64,000 nucleotides of DNA from Scandinavium ludwigii_A (GTDB taxonomy: Bacteria; Pseudomonadota; Gammaproteobacteria; Enterobacterales; Enterobacteriaceae). The position numbers and the translations under genes are program-made. Below the pieces are notes generated by a model. That model searched no databases. It saw nothing but the letters and a program-made list of their open reading frames with translations, and was not told where the DNA came from. Of the stretch, positions 1 to 9,417 are shown one piece after another; position 1 is the stretch's first letter, and each line of letters begins with the position of its first letter. The stretch lies in assembly GCA_050516505.1 (NCBI GenBank), contig CP191518.1, positions 3,720,001-3,784,000 on the forward strand, written 5' to 3'.

Positions 1-2302
1 TCCATTGTAATGCGATACCTGCAGACATACGGATATTGCCCGGGTCGCCGTAATCAGGCACCCCTGCGGCTTGCATCTGCGCAGTGTTTTCCCAGTTAGT
101 ATCCCAGACAGTACCGGCATCCCAGAAGAATGACGTACGGACTGAGTTAGCATATTTATCACTAATAAACGGCGTTGGAACAATCAGCTCAGCACTGGCC
201 ACGGCCATTGCGTTACCACCGACGGCGTCGTCAGATTTACACAAGGTTTCGTTATCGCAGTTATCCTGATTCGGACCGTAGTAAACCGCTTTAGGACCGA
301 TGTTGTTCGACTGGAAACCACGAACGGTGCTTGAACCACCGGCATAGAAGTTTTCATAGAATGGCAGCTCTTTGCCACCTAAACCATCACCGTAGCCCCA
401 ACGTGTACGACCCAACAGCACCCACTTGTGATCGTTATCGATCGGGAAGTAGGAAGCGGTATCGAGCGTCACTTTGTAGAACTCGTTATCGGAGCCTGGA
501 ATAGTGACTTTACCGTTCAGGTTAACGCGTGACCCCTCCGTCGGGAAGAACCCGCGGTCAAGGTGGTTATACGTCCAACCGTAGTTGAAGGTGAAGTCAT
601 CCGCAGAGAAGCTCGAATCATCATTGGTCGTGCTTGTACCCTGACCGATCGAATCCAGGTAGCGGTTCATGGCCACCTGCGGCTGCATGTTGGACAGGTC
701 GTTATGCACGTAACCCAGACCCGCTCGCAGCGTGTTGTATTCGTTAATCGGGAAGCCCAACGTCCCATCAAGGCCGTAGCTCTTGTTGGTATACGAGGAG
801 AGGTCAGCATCATCGGCTTTAAAGTCATTGTAGAAGATACGACCGCCGAGACTCACACCATCAACCGTAAAGTACGGGTTGGTCACAGAGAACTCAGAGT
901 AGGTCTGGTAATCGTTCTTGGTACCGTTGATACCGACAGAATAGCCTGTACCCAACCAGTTATCCTGCTGAACGCCGACCTGGAAGCTAATGCCACTCTC
1001 GGTGCCGTAGCCAATACCGAAGTTGAAGCTACCGGTATTACGTTCTTTCACCTTGTAGACAACATCAACCTGGTCCGGGCTGCCTGGTACGCGCTGCGTA
1101 TCCACGTCAACGGTTTCGAAGTAACCCAGACGGTTCAGGCGATCTTTACCTGAATCAACGAGGTCACTGCCAAGCCATGCACCTTCCATCTGACGCATTT
1201 CGCGACGCAGGACCGCATCTTTGGAGGTATCGTTACCTTCAAAGCGAATCTTACGCACGTAGTAACGGTTACCCGCATCAACGCTCACGTGCAGCTTGAC
1301 GGTTTTGTCTGCATCATTGATTTCAGGCTGTGACTGTACGCGTGGATAGGCGTAGCCGTAGCGACCCAGAAGTTTCTTGATGTTATCTTCCATTTTGGTC
1401 ACTTTCGCACCGTTGTAGAGCGCACCTGGCTCTACTTTGGTCAGGCTTTCAATCTCCGCAGAGTGGCCTGCCAGGTTTCCACTGACCTCAACGCCCGACA
1501 GCTTGTACTGATCGCCTTCGGTAATGTTGAGAGTGATGTAGATACCTTTTTTATCCGGCGTCAGACTGACCTGCGTGGAATCGATGTTGAAACGTGCGTA
1601 ACCGCGATCCAGATAGTAGCTGCGCAGGGTTTCAAGGTCACCCGCCAGTTTCTGCTTCTGGTATTTACGATCGCCAACGACGTTCCACCAAGGCACTTCG
1701 TCACGCAGCTGGAAGTTAGAGATCAGTTCATCGGTGCTAAACGCATGGTTACCGACGATATTGATCTGTTGAATTTTGGCCGATACGCCTTCCTGGAAGA
1801 CCAGTTTCAGGTCAACACGGTTACGCGGCAGCGGAGTAACAACGGCTTTAACGCTCGCGCTGTACTTACCGACGCTGTAATAGAAGTCTTCCAGTCCCTT
1901 CTCGATATCACCGAGAGTGGTACGGTCGAGAGATTCGCCAACGCGAACGCCAGAGGCTTCGAGGTTCTGTTTAAGCATGTCATCTTTCACCGATTTATTA
2001 CCGGAGAAAGTGATGCTGGCAATCGTTGGGCGCTCTTTAACCTGCACCAACAACGTATCACCATCACGCAGAACACGAACATCCTCGAAGTTGCCAGTGG
2101 CAAACAGCGCACGGATGGTGTTACTGATGTCTTCATCAGTAACCGTATCGCCAGGACGAACTGGCATGCTGAGGAGGGCCGCACCAACAGCGACTCGCTG
2201 CAGGCCTTCGAAATGAATATCCTTCACTACGAATCCGTCAGCACCGTATACGGTCGCGCTGCCGAACAGCAGCGACGCTATGAGCAACTTTTTCATCGCC
2301 AT
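1..2302 (-). CDS. bamA: BamA, outer-membrane protein assembly factor (3' end outside window)
   Basis: BamA is the essential Omp85 core of the BAM complex, which folds and inserts beta-barrel proteins into the outer membrane. The start is the ATG at 2302, read as MAMKK, followed by a typical signal peptide ending near residue 20. Five periplasmic POTRA domains follow (roughly residues 24-420), then the C-terminal barrel, including the conserved VRGF motif. About 767 codons are present. The usual length is about 810, so the window edge removes the last barrel strands; the final readable residues are SAGIALQW. The gene lies 30 bp behind rseP in the same orientation, the arrangement of the sigma-E-linked envelope cluster of enterobacteria. 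Identification is secure. Confidence 0.97.
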   Translation of the reverse strand, partial: MAMKKLLIASLLFGSATVYGADGFVVKDIHFEGLQRVAVGAALLSMPVRPGDTVTDEDISNTIRALFATGNFEDVRVLRDGDTLLVQVKERPTIASITFSGNKSVKDDMLKQNLEASGVRVGESLDRTTLGDIEKGLEDFYYSVGKYSASVKAVVTPLPRNRVDLKLVFQEGVSAKIQQINIVGNHAFSTDELISNFQLRDEVPWWNVVGDRKYQKQKLAGDLETLRSYYLDRGYARFNIDSTQVSLTPDKKGIYITLNITEGDQYKLSGVEVSGNLAGHSAEIESLTKVEPGALYNGAKVTKMEDNIKKLLGRYGYAYPRVQSQPEINDADKTVKLHVSVDAGNRYYVRKIRFEGNDTSKDAVLRREMRQMEGAWLGSDLVDSGKDRLNRLGYFETVDVDTQRVPGSPDQVDVVYKVKERNTGSFNFGIGYGTESGISFQVGVQQDNWLGTGYSVGINGTKNDYQTYSEFSVTNPYFTVDGVSLGGRIFYNDFKADDADLSSYTNKSYGLDGTLGFPINEYNTLRAGLGYVHNDLSNMQPQVAMNRYLDSIGQGTSTTNDDSSFSADDFTFNYGWTYNHLDRGFFPTEGSRVNLNGKVTIPGSDNEFYKVTLDTASYFPIDNDHKWVLLGRTRWGYGDGLGGKELPFYENFYAGGSSTVRGFQSNNIGPKAVYYGPNQDNCDNETLCKSDDAVGGNAMAVASAELIVPTPFISDKYANSVRTSFFWDAGTVWDTNWENTAQMQAAGVPDYGDPGNIRMSAGIALQW

Positions 2303-2332
2303 CGTTATTATGCGTTCTTCCTAACACTCTCT

Positions 2333-3685
2333 CTACAACCGAGAGAAATCATTGAAAAGTGCAAGCCCCATTAACAGCACCAGCAATATTGAGCCAATGC
2401 GATAACTAAAGTCTTGAACTCGCTCGGATACCGGTCCGCCCTTCAGCTTTTCTATCGCCAAGAAGAGCAGATGACCCCCGTCTAAAACGGGTAGCGGGAA
2501 CAGGTTGATAATGCCCAGATTCACACTGATGAGCGCAAGAAACATCAGATAGTAAATCAACCCAAACTCCGCTGACATCCCAGCCCCCTGAGCAATCGAA
2601 ATTGGCCCACTGAGGTTGTTCAGTTTTACGTCACCGGTTATCAATTTCCCCAGCATCTGAACCGTCAACTTCATCAACTGCCAGGTTTTATCCGTGGCCT
2701 GAATGATGGCAGCAAACGGCCCGTACTGGCGCACTGTCTTATACTCATCGGGTAACGGGATGATTTTTGGAACCACGCCCGCAAACCCTTCAGCTTTCCC
2801 TTTACCGGGTTTTGTATCTGGTATCAGCGTTAAAGACAAGGGACTCCCCTGTCTGTCTATCTCCAATCGCAGCGGCTTGCCGGGATTGTCTCGCACCAGA
2901 GTGACAAATGTCATCCACTGTGTAAGTGGCTGACCATCGACTTTAACGATCCTGTCGCCTGCATGCAAACCTGCTTTGCGCGCGGCAGAGTCAATTTGCA
3001 CTTCAGCCAGTACCGTCTCGACCTGTGCACCACGTGGTCGAATCCCCAGTGACGTGACGGGATCTTCCTTATCGGGCTCAAATGCCCAGTGGCGCAGATT
3101 AAGAATTTTATCCTGACGCTGCTGTGTTCCAAAAGGTGCAACGGTGAGCGTCGTTTGCTCATCGCCAATTTTTGTCACCAGCGCCAAACGGACTGCATCC
3201 CAATCAGGCGTTTCGATACCATCTACAGCTTTAAGTTCCGTGCCTGGTGCAATTTGTGCTTCTGCAGCAATCGAATTGGGTGCTATTTCACCAATAACCG
3301 GACGCACACCAGGGACACCGATGATAAACACCAGCCAATAGGCGAAAATGGCAAAGATGAAATTGGCAACCGGACCGGCAGCAATAATAGCCGCACGCTG
3401 GCCAACGGTTTTATTGTTGAAGGCGTGGTGACGCATCTCCGGAGCAACCGGTTCGACGCGCTCATCCAGCATTTTGACGTAACCGCCCAGAGGGATAAGG
3501 GCGATAACATATTCGGTTCCCTGACGGTCGACGCGACGCCAGAGCGCTTTACCGAAACCAATGGAAAAGCGCTCCACACGGACGCCGCAGCGACGAGCAA
3601 CCCAGAAATGACCAAATTCATGCACGGTGATTAACACACCCAGTGCAACAATGAATGCCGCCAGATTCCAGAGAATGCTCAGCAT
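2333..3685 (-). CDS. rseP: RseP, site-2 intramembrane zinc metalloprotease
   Basis: RseP cuts the anti-sigma factor RseA inside the inner membrane after DegS has cleaved it, releasing sigma-E. It also clears leftover signal peptides. The 450-residue product carries the HEFGH zinc motif at residues 22-26 in the first membrane segment, two tandem periplasmic PDZ domains in the middle, and the LDGGH motif near residue 402 that supplies the third zinc ligand. I chose the ATG at 3685 because it gives exactly the family length; an upstream in-frame ATG at 3730 would add 15 unrelated residues overlapping cdsA. It lies 11 bp after cdsA and 30 bp before bamA, so co-transcription is likely. Confidence 0.96.
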   Translation of the reverse strand: MLSILWNLAAFIVALGVLITVHEFGHFWVARRCGVRVERFSIGFGKALWRRVDRQGTEYVIALIPLGGYVKMLDERVEPVAPEMRHHAFNNKTVGQRAAIIAAGPVANFIFAIFAYWLVFIIGVPGVRPVIGEIAPNSIAAEAQIAPGTELKAVDGIETPDWDAVRLALVTKIGDEQTTLTVAPFGTQQRQDKILNLRHWAFEPDKEDPVTSLGIRPRGAQVETVLAEVQIDSAARKAGLHAGDRIVKVDGQPLTQWMTFVTLVRDNPGKPLRLEIDRQGSPLSLTLIPDTKPGKGKAEGFAGVVPKIIPLPDEYKTVRQYGPFAAIIQATDKTWQLMKLTVQMLGKLITGDVKLNNLSGPISIAQGAGMSAEFGLIYYLMFLALISVNLGIINLFPLPVLDGGHLLFLAIEKLKGGPVSERVQDFSYRIGSILLVLLMGLALFNDFSRL

Positions 3686-3696
3686 AAACCCTTCCG

Positions 3697-4554
3697 TCAA
3701 ATCGTCCTGAAGACTAAAAGTAGCAGGCAAGCAAACACCGGAACCGCAGCCGTCAGGCTGTCAATTCGGTCAAGAATGCCACCGTGCCCAGGGATCAAAT
3801 TCCCACTGTCTTTGATACCGGCTTCTCGCTTAAACATACTTTCTGTTAAATCGCCCAGCACGGATGCCAGCGCGGCAACCAGAGAACACGTTAACAGTGT
3901 CGTCGGCGCAACGTCCAGATTCACACAAAGACCATAAATCCAGGAGATGACCGCCGCAGTGAACAGCCCGCCGAGAAAGCCTTGCCAGGTCTTGCCTGGA
4001 GAGACTTTTGGTGCCAGTTTATGTTTACCAAACAGCTTGCCGAACATGTAGGCACCGGAATCAGCACCCCACACCAGAATCATGATGTAGAGCAGCCAAA
4101 TCGCGCCGCTGTAATGGTTATCATCGTAGTGCCAGGCACGTAGCGTCAGCATTCCCCAGAAGAATGGAATAATGGTCAACAGACCAAACACCAGACGCAG
4201 GGTTTTGGAATTACGCCACAACGCCGCAGAACCCGGATAGAACAGCACCAGCAGCAGTGCGACTATCCACCAACCCAACGAGGCCCAAAGGGAGCCTTCA
4301 ACCAACGGTTGATGGACGTTGTGATGGTATTCCGGAAGCCAAAAGAGCATCGCGGAAAGAATTAATCCGCAAAGCACCGCCAGCCATACTCGCTGTGAAC
4401 GAGATTTAAAACCGCTTAATTGACCCCATTCCCAGGCCGCCAACATGCACACCACCAGGGTGACAATAGCAAAACCTATCGGCGGCAAAAGAAACAATGC
4501 CGCAATAACTACGGGTATTAAAACGAAAGCAGAGATCAGGCGATACTTCAGCAA
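3697..4554 (-). CDS. cdsA: CdsA, phosphatidate cytidylyltransferase
   Basis: CdsA makes CDP-diacylglycerol from CTP and phosphatidic acid, the branch point for all membrane phospholipids. The 285-residue protein is strongly hydrophobic, with about eight membrane segments. Near residues 230-265 it has the cytidylyltransferase signature, seen as FKREAGIKDSGN followed by PGHGGILDRID, which holds the metal-binding acidic residues. It sits 12 bp downstream of ispU and 11 bp upstream of rseP, in the conserved ispU-cdsA-rseP-bamA cluster. Confidence 0.96.
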   Translation of the reverse strand: MLKYRLISAFVLIPVVIAALFLLPPIGFAIVTLVVCMLAAWEWGQLSGFKSRSQRVWLAVLCGLILSAMLFWLPEYHHNVHQPLVEGSLWASLGWWIVALLLVLFYPGSAALWRNSKTLRLVFGLLTIIPFFWGMLTLRAWHYDDNHYSGAIWLLYIMILVWGADSGAYMFGKLFGKHKLAPKVSPGKTWQGFLGGLFTAAVISWIYGLCVNLDVAPTTLLTCSLVAALASVLGDLTESMFKREAGIKDSGNLIPGHGGILDRIDSLTAAVPVFACLLLLVFRTI

Positions 4555-4566
4555 GAGCTACCCCCA

Positions 4567-5325
4567 TCAGGCTTTGTCGTCACCAGGCTCTGTGCCGCCG
4601 AAACGACGCTCTCGATTGGCAAAGGCATGCAACGCCCCTTCAAAGTCTTGTTCATCGAAATCGGGCCAGAGAACATCTGTAAAGTAAAGTTCGGCATAGG
4701 CAATTTGCCACAACAAAAAGTTACTAATGCGATGCTCTCCCCCTGTCCTAATTACTAAATCTACGGGAGCCAGTTCATGCATGCTGATTTGCTGACCCAG
4801 CAAATCTTCAGTGATATCTTCAGGACGCAACTGCCCATCCTGGACCTGTGCAGCAAGATGCTGAACGCCCTGAATAATGTCCCAGCGCCCACCATAATTC
4901 GCAGCAATATTCAGCGTCAGACCGGTGTTGTTCTCGGTCAGCGCTTCTGCTTTACGAATACGCTCCTGTAAACGAGCGTTAAAACGGCGGGTATCACCGA
5001 TAATACGCAAGCGTACGTTATGTCTGTGTAGGCTTTTTACTTCACTATCCAACGCCCAAACGAACAGTTCCATCAGCGCACTGACTTCCTGCTCAGGGCG
5101 ATTCCAGTTCTCACTGCTAAAGGCGTAAAGCGTTAACGCCTCAATACCGTTATTTGCCGCAAAAGAGACGGCACGACGCACCGATTTCGCCCCGGCTTTA
5201 TGGCCGAAGGCACGGATCTTGCCTTGTCTCTTCGCCCAGCGACCATTGCCGTCCATAATGATGGCCACATGTTGGCAGCCGTGGGATGGCAGATTCTCGC
5301 TGATTGGTTGATTAGCAGACAACAT
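4567..5325 (-). CDS. ispU: IspU (UppS), undecaprenyl diphosphate synthase
   Basis: This cis-prenyltransferase adds eight isopentenyl units to farnesyl diphosphate, making the C55 lipid carrier for peptidoglycan and O-antigen synthesis. The 252-residue protein has the family start motif IIMDGNGRWAK with the catalytic Asp at residue 25, and the conserved C-terminal IRTGGEHRISNFLLWQ segment. It is the first gene of the ispU-cdsA-rseP-bamA run. A terminator for dxr lies just upstream at 5383-5410, so ispU probably has its own promoter in the 5326-5382 gap. I could not assign that promoter with confidence. Confidence 0.96.
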   Translation of the reverse strand: MLSANQPISENLPSHGCQHVAIIMDGNGRWAKRQGKIRAFGHKAGAKSVRRAVSFAANNGIEALTLYAFSSENWNRPEQEVSALMELFVWALDSEVKSLHRHNVRLRIIGDTRRFNARLQERIRKAEALTENNTGLTLNIAANYGGRWDIIQGVQHLAAQVQDGQLRPEDITEDLLGQQISMHELAPVDLVIRTGGEHRISNFLLWQIAYAELYFTDVLWPDFDEQDFEGALHAFANRERRFGGTEPGDDKA

Positions 5326-5382
5326 AACGCGTTATTAGTCCATGAAAAGGAATTAGCGGTACCGGAATACAGACGCTTAGCG

Positions 5383-5410
5383 CAAAAAAGCCGTGTAAAT
5401 CCACGGCTCC
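5383..5410 (-). terminator. Intrinsic terminator downstream of dxr
   Basis: Read on the minus strand, AGCCGTG pairs with CACGGCT around a short loop and is followed by a run of six T. It lies about 100 bp past the dxr stop and separates dxr from ispU. Confidence 0.8.
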
Positions 5411-5511
5411 CTCGATAACGCTTTGTCGTTACAGCGATATCGGATGGCGCAGACTATAACACTGAAGCCCAGCGCTAACAAATGCCTGCGTGCCCGTTGC
5501 ACGGATAATCA

Positions 5512-6708
5512 TCAGCTTGCGAAGCGCATCACCTGTTGGTTTGCGACACTTCTTGCACGCACGTCGACTTCCATCACCTCATCCACACATTTTGGCTCTT
5601 GCAAATCCAAAATGGAAAGGACTTCGAGGTTCACGGCAGCAATGTCCGTGAAGCGGATTTTCGACGTCAGAAATGCCTCAACGCTCACTTCATTGGCGGC
5701 GTTCAGCGCGGTAGTTGCCGCCTGGCCCTGATCAAATGCGTCCATGGCCAGCTTCAGGCACGGGTAACGCTGATAATCAGGCTCAGCAAACGACAGCTCG
5801 CTTAATGCTTTGAAATTCAATGGTTTAACGCCTGATTCAACACGATTCGGCCAGGCCATGGTATGGGCAATTGGTGTGCGCATATCCGGCTCACCAAGCT
5901 GGGCCAGCACGCTGCCGTCACGGTAGCGCACCATCGAATGAATCACGGACTGCGGATGAATAATGACTTCCATCTGTTGAGCTGAGGCGTTGAATAGCCA
6001 GCGCGCTTCTATGTATTCCAGACCTTTGTTCATCATGGTGGCAGAATCGACTGAAATTTTACGTCCCATCGACCAGTTCGGATGACGACAGGCCTGATCT
6101 GGCGTCATTTCACGCAGTTCAGACAGAGGCGTTTCACGGAACGGGCCACCAGATCCGGTAAGCAGAATCGACGAAACGCCATTCTGCTCAAGGGAAGCGT
6201 AACCCAGTTGATTTTGAATTGTTTCCGGTAAACTCTGAAAAATGGCGTTATGCTCGCTGTCGACTGGCAGCAGACGCGCCCCGCTCTCTTTCACGGCGTC
6301 CATAAACAGCCGTCCGCAGGTGACCAGCGACTCTTTATTGGCCAGCAGAATGGTTTTTCCAGCGCGGATAGCTGACAGCGTCGGCATCAATCCTGCAGCA
6401 CCGACAATCGCCGCCATCACCTGATCGACATCATCCAGCGCAGCCACATCGCAAGCAGCCTGTTGACCACTCAGAACTTCCGTCTGGCTCCCGTGCTGAC
6501 GCAGCGCCACTATCAGCGCCGCCGCGCTGTGTGCATCGTCCATAACGGCGTATTGCGGGGAGAACTCCAGGCATTGCTCAACCATACGCTCGACGTTTTT
6601 CCCGGCCACCAGCGCGGTGACGGTGAAAAGGCCGCGATTATTACGTACCACATCCAGCGTGCTGCAGCCGATGGAGCCTGTGGAGCCCAGAACGGTTAAA
6701 TGCTTCAT
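5512..6708 (-). CDS. dxr: Dxr (IspC), 1-deoxy-D-xylulose 5-phosphate reductoisomerase
   Basis: Dxr performs the first committed step of the MEP isoprenoid pathway, converting DXP to MEP with NADPH and a divalent metal. It is the target of fosmidomycin. The 398-residue protein begins with the nucleotide-binding loop GSTGSIG at residues 8-14. The metal-binding VDSEHNAIFQ is near residue 150 and the MNKGLEYIEA motif near residue 230. The product feeds IspU, encoded next door. The frr terminator lies upstream and its own terminator downstream, so it is probably a separate transcription unit. Confidence 0.96.
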   Translation of the reverse strand: MKHLTVLGSTGSIGCSTLDVVRNNRGLFTVTALVAGKNVERMVEQCLEFSPQYAVMDDAHSAAALIVALRQHGSQTEVLSGQQAACDVAALDDVDQVMAAIVGAAGLMPTLSAIRAGKTILLANKESLVTCGRLFMDAVKESGARLLPVDSEHNAIFQSLPETIQNQLGYASLEQNGVSSILLTGSGGPFRETPLSELREMTPDQACRHPNWSMGRKISVDSATMMNKGLEYIEARWLFNASAQQMEVIIHPQSVIHSMVRYRDGSVLAQLGEPDMRTPIAHTMAWPNRVESGVKPLNFKALSELSFAEPDYQRYPCLKLAMDAFDQGQAATTALNAANEVSVEAFLTSKIRFTDIAAVNLEVLSILDLQEPKCVDEVMEVDVRARSVANQQVMRFAS

Positions 6709-6731
6709 GAAAGATCCGAAGAAGAAAGTCT

Positions 6732-6780
6732 AAAAAGCAAAACGCCGCCAGCAAAACCCGAAGGTTTCCTGAACGGCGTT
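6732..6780 (-). terminator. Intrinsic terminator downstream of frr
   Basis: On the minus strand, AACGCCG pairs with CGGCGTT and the stem is followed by TTGCTTTTTAG. Nested inside is a second stem, AAACC-TTCG-GGTTT, closed by a stable UUCG tetraloop. The element sits between frr and dxr. Confidence 0.8.
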
Positions 6781-6799
6781 CATCAGATAACGTCAGAAA

Positions 6800-7357
6800 T
6801 CAGAACTGCATCAGTTCCGTTTCTTTTTCTGCCAGCGCCGCGTCCACTTTCTTAATGGCTGCGTCGGTCATTTTCTGCACATCGTCCTGAGAGCGACGGT
6901 CGTCATCTTCGCTGATCTCTTTGTCTTTCAGCAGCGCTTTGACTTTATCGTTCGCATCACGGCGGACGTTACGCACGGAAACACGCGCTTGTTCTGCTTC
7001 ACCGCGTACGATCTTGGTCAGATCTTTACGACGTTCTTCAGTCAGCGGAGGCAGCGGAACGCGAATATCGGTGCCCGCAGAGCTCGGGTTCAGACCGAGA
7101 TCGGACGCCATAATGGCTTTCTCAACGGCCGGGCTCAGAGAGCGGTCGAATACGTTGATTTTCAGGGTACGGGAATCTTCTACCGTCACGCTTGCCAGCT
7201 GACGCAGCGGAGTCGGTGTACCGTAGTATTCGACAACGATGCCATCGAGCAGGCTTGGAGAAGCACGACCCGTGCGGATTTTGCTGATCTGGTTTTTGAA
7301 TGATTCTACGCATTTTTCCATGCGCACTTCGGCATCTTTTCTGATATCGCTAATCAC
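6800..7357 (-). CDS. frr: Frr, ribosome recycling factor
   Basis: Frr works with EF-G to split the post-termination ribosome, freeing the subunits for another round. The protein is 185 residues, the standard length. It shows the expected two-domain pattern: a long three-helix bundle of charged heptads at both ends, and a small beta domain from about residue 30 to 105 containing the conserved RTGRASP and VEYYGTPTPL motifs. It follows pyrH in the classical rpsB-tsf-pyrH-frr order, with a 212-bp gap that leaves room for its own promoter. A strong terminator follows. Confidence 0.97.
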   Translation of the reverse strand: MISDIRKDAEVRMEKCVESFKNQISKIRTGRASPSLLDGIVVEYYGTPTPLRQLASVTVEDSRTLKINVFDRSLSPAVEKAIMASDLGLNPSSAGTDIRVPLPPLTEERRKDLTKIVRGEAEQARVSVRNVRRDANDKVKALLKDKEISEDDDRRSQDDVQKMTDAAIKKVDAALAEKETELMQF

Positions 7358-7569
7358 GTTACGAATCCTTGAAATCTTGTCTCAGGCTGACCATACGCCA
7401 CACCCGCCGATTTGGAAGTGTGGTAAGTATAGCCCGTATAATTCCTGGCGCCGAAAAGGGCGGCCTGGTAAGCATCGCAAAATTAAAGCGGAATCTTACC
7501 TTTATTTCGACACAAAATCATTCACGTTGCATCAAGGCGGCATGAAGGATGACGTGTCGCTCACGGAGA

Positions 7570-8295
7570 TTACTCCGTAATCAGCGTGCCTTCTTTCTCA
7601 CCCATCACCACGCGACGCAGCGCGCCGGCTTTGTTCATGTTGAAGACACGAATCGGTAGTTTATGGTCACGAGCCAGCGTGAATGCGGCAAGATCCATCA
7701 CTTTCAGTTCTTTATCCAGCACTTCAGCATAGCTCAGCTGATCGTACATGGTTGCAGAAGGATCTTTTGCCGGATCAGCGGTAAATACGCCATCGACTTT
7801 AGTGGCCTTCAGTACCACGTCTGCTTCAATTTCGATACCGCGCAGACAAGCTGCGGAGTCGGTGGTGAAGAACGGGTTACCAGTACCGGCGGAGAGGATC
7901 ACTACGCGGTTATTACGCAGCAGGCTGATAGCCTCTGCCCAGCTGTAGTTATCACACACGCCATTCAGCGGAATGGCGGACATCAGGCGGGCGTTCACAT
8001 AGGCGCGATGGAGCGCATCCCGCATAGCCAGGCCGTTCATGACGGTTGCCAGCATGCCCATGTGGTCGCCCACAACGCGGTTCATACCCGCTTTTGCCAG
8101 ACCCGCACCACGGAAAAGGTTACCACCACCAATCACCACACCGACCTGGATACCCAGTTCGACCAGTTCTTTAATTTCCTGCGCCATACGATCGAGAATG
8201 CTGGCATCGATACCGAAGCCTTCAGTTCCCTGCAGTGCTTCGCCACTGAGCTTCAGCAGAATGCGTTTGTAGACGGGTTTTGCATTGGTAGCCAT
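7570..8295 (-). CDS. pyrH: PyrH, uridylate kinase (UMP kinase)
   Basis: PyrH phosphorylates UMP to UDP in pyrimidine nucleotide synthesis. The bacterial enzyme is hexameric and belongs to the amino-acid-kinase fold, unlike eukaryotic UMP kinases. The 241-residue product has LKLSGEAL near the N-terminus and GGGNLFRG near residue 55, both phosphate-binding loops, and ends in GTLITE as expected. It lies between tsf (upstream, after a terminator) and frr (downstream). Confidence 0.97.
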   Translation of the reverse strand: MATNAKPVYKRILLKLSGEALQGTEGFGIDASILDRMAQEIKELVELGIQVGVVIGGGNLFRGAGLAKAGMNRVVGDHMGMLATVMNGLAMRDALHRAYVNARLMSAIPLNGVCDNYSWAEAISLLRNNRVVILSAGTGNPFFTTDSAACLRGIEIEADVVLKATKVDGVFTADPAKDPSATMYDQLSYAEVLDKELKVMDLAAFTLARDHKLPIRVFNMNKAGALRRVVMGEKEGTLITE

Positions 8296-8405
8296 ATTTC
8301 TTTCCTGGGACTGTCAACGTTTGAAAGGGGTAAATTCTGGCGACAAGGATATGTCGCGCATTAGTGCAAGCCTATAGGAGCCTGACTAATTTTTACTTAA
8401 TGGGG

Positions 8406-8436
8406 CTCAAAAAGAAGCCGCCCTCAGGCGGCTCCT
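8406..8436 (-). terminator. Intrinsic terminator downstream of tsf
   Basis: On the minus strand, a GAGCCGCC / GGCGGCTTC stem with a TGAG loop is followed by TTTTT. It lies directly after the tsf stop codon and ends the rpsB-tsf unit. Confidence 0.88.
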
Positions 8437-8445
8437 TATCGATCA

Positions 8446-9297
8446 TTAAGACTGCTTGGACATTGCAGCAACTTCTGCTGCGAAGTCAGTCTCAACTTTC
8501 TGGATACCTTCGCCCACTTCAAAGCGGATGAAGTTAGTTACGGTAGCGTTGTTCTCTTTCAGGAACTGACCAACGGTCTTGCTTGGTTCCATAACGAAAG
8601 GCTGGCCGGTCAGAGAAACTTCGCCGGTGAATTTCTTCATGCGGCCTTCAACCATTTTCTCTGCGATTTCTTTCGGCTTACCAGACTGCATCGCGATATC
8701 CAGCTGTACCTGGTATTCTTTTTCTACCACGTCAGCAGACACGTCTTCTGGGTTAACGAATTCTGGCTTGCTTGCTGCGATGTGCATTGCAACTTGCTTA
8801 ACCAGCTCTTCGCTAGCGCCTTTAGCAGAAACCAGAACACCGATGCGAGCACCGTGCAGGTAGCTACCCAGCACTTCGCCTTCCAGAGCGGAAACGCGAC
8901 GGATGTTGATGTTCTCACCGATTTTAGCAACCAGAGCAACACGTTCTTCTTCGAACTGTGCTTTCAGAACTTCAACGTCAGTGATTTTACCAGCAACTGC
9001 TGCGTCCAGAACTTTGTTAGCGAAAGCCTGGAAACCGCCGTCTTTAGCGACGAAGTCAGTCTGGCAGTTAACTTCCAGAATGATACCGTAGTCGCCATTG
9101 ATCTTAGTAATGATCACGCCGTCAGCAGCAACGTTGCCTGCTTTTTTCGCTGCTTTGATAGCACCGGATTTACGCATGTTTTCGATTGCCAGCTCGATGT
9201 CGCCATTAGCTTCAGTCAGGGCTTTTTTGCAATCCATCATGCCTGCGCCAGTACGTTCACGCAGCTCTTTAACCAGGGAGGCGGTAATTTCAGCCAT
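8446..9297 (-). CDS. tsf: Tsf, elongation factor Ts
   Basis: EF-Ts is the guanine nucleotide exchange factor that reloads EF-Tu with GTP during translation. The 283-residue protein carries the N-terminal UBA-like domain with the signature RTGAGMMDCKKAL (residues 15-27). The core and dimerisation subdomains follow, including the NCQTDFVAKD motif near residue 75-85 that contacts EF-Tu. It is co-transcribed with rpsB, but a terminator-like hairpin in the 120-bp gap probably lowers tsf mRNA relative to rpsB. Confidence 0.97.
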   Translation of the reverse strand: MAEITASLVKELRERTGAGMMDCKKALTEANGDIELAIENMRKSGAIKAAKKAGNVAADGVIITKINGDYGIILEVNCQTDFVAKDGGFQAFANKVLDAAVAGKITDVEVLKAQFEEERVALVAKIGENINIRRVSALEGEVLGSYLHGARIGVLVSAKGASEELVKQVAMHIAASKPEFVNPEDVSADVVEKEYQVQLDIAMQSGKPKEIAEKMVEGRMKKFTGEVSLTGQPFVMEPSKTVGQFLKENNATVTNFIRFEVGEGIQKVETDFAAEVAAMSKQS

Positions 9298-9354
9298 TCT
9301 AAAATCCTCGGGAAATTGAAACCGCCCGGCGTAGGGCCAAACGGTTATAAAAGT

Positions 9355-9382
9355 GAAAAAGGGGCCGCTTAAGAGGGCCCCT
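9355..9382 (-). terminator. Attenuator-like hairpin between rpsB and tsf
   Basis: On the minus strand, GGGGCC pairs with GGCCCC around CTCTTAAGC and is followed by five T. It lies between two co-oriented genes of one operon, so it probably acts as a partial terminator or an mRNA end stabiliser. Confidence 0.75.
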
Positions 9383-9417
9383 ATCCATACTCGGTACTAA
9401 TAAGGGGTTAAACCTTA

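Noticed and set aside
1463..2374. 303-codon open frame on the plus strand opposite bamA
   Set aside because: It is antisense to the conserved POTRA region, has no family resemblance and no good ribosome site. Open antisense frames are expected from codon bias in GC-rich genes.
3220..3250. GGAACTT on the minus strand inside rseP, resembling a sigma-E -35 element for bamA
   Set aside because: The bases encode conserved residues (GTELKAVDG) and the -10 match (TCGAA) is poor, so coding constraint explains it.
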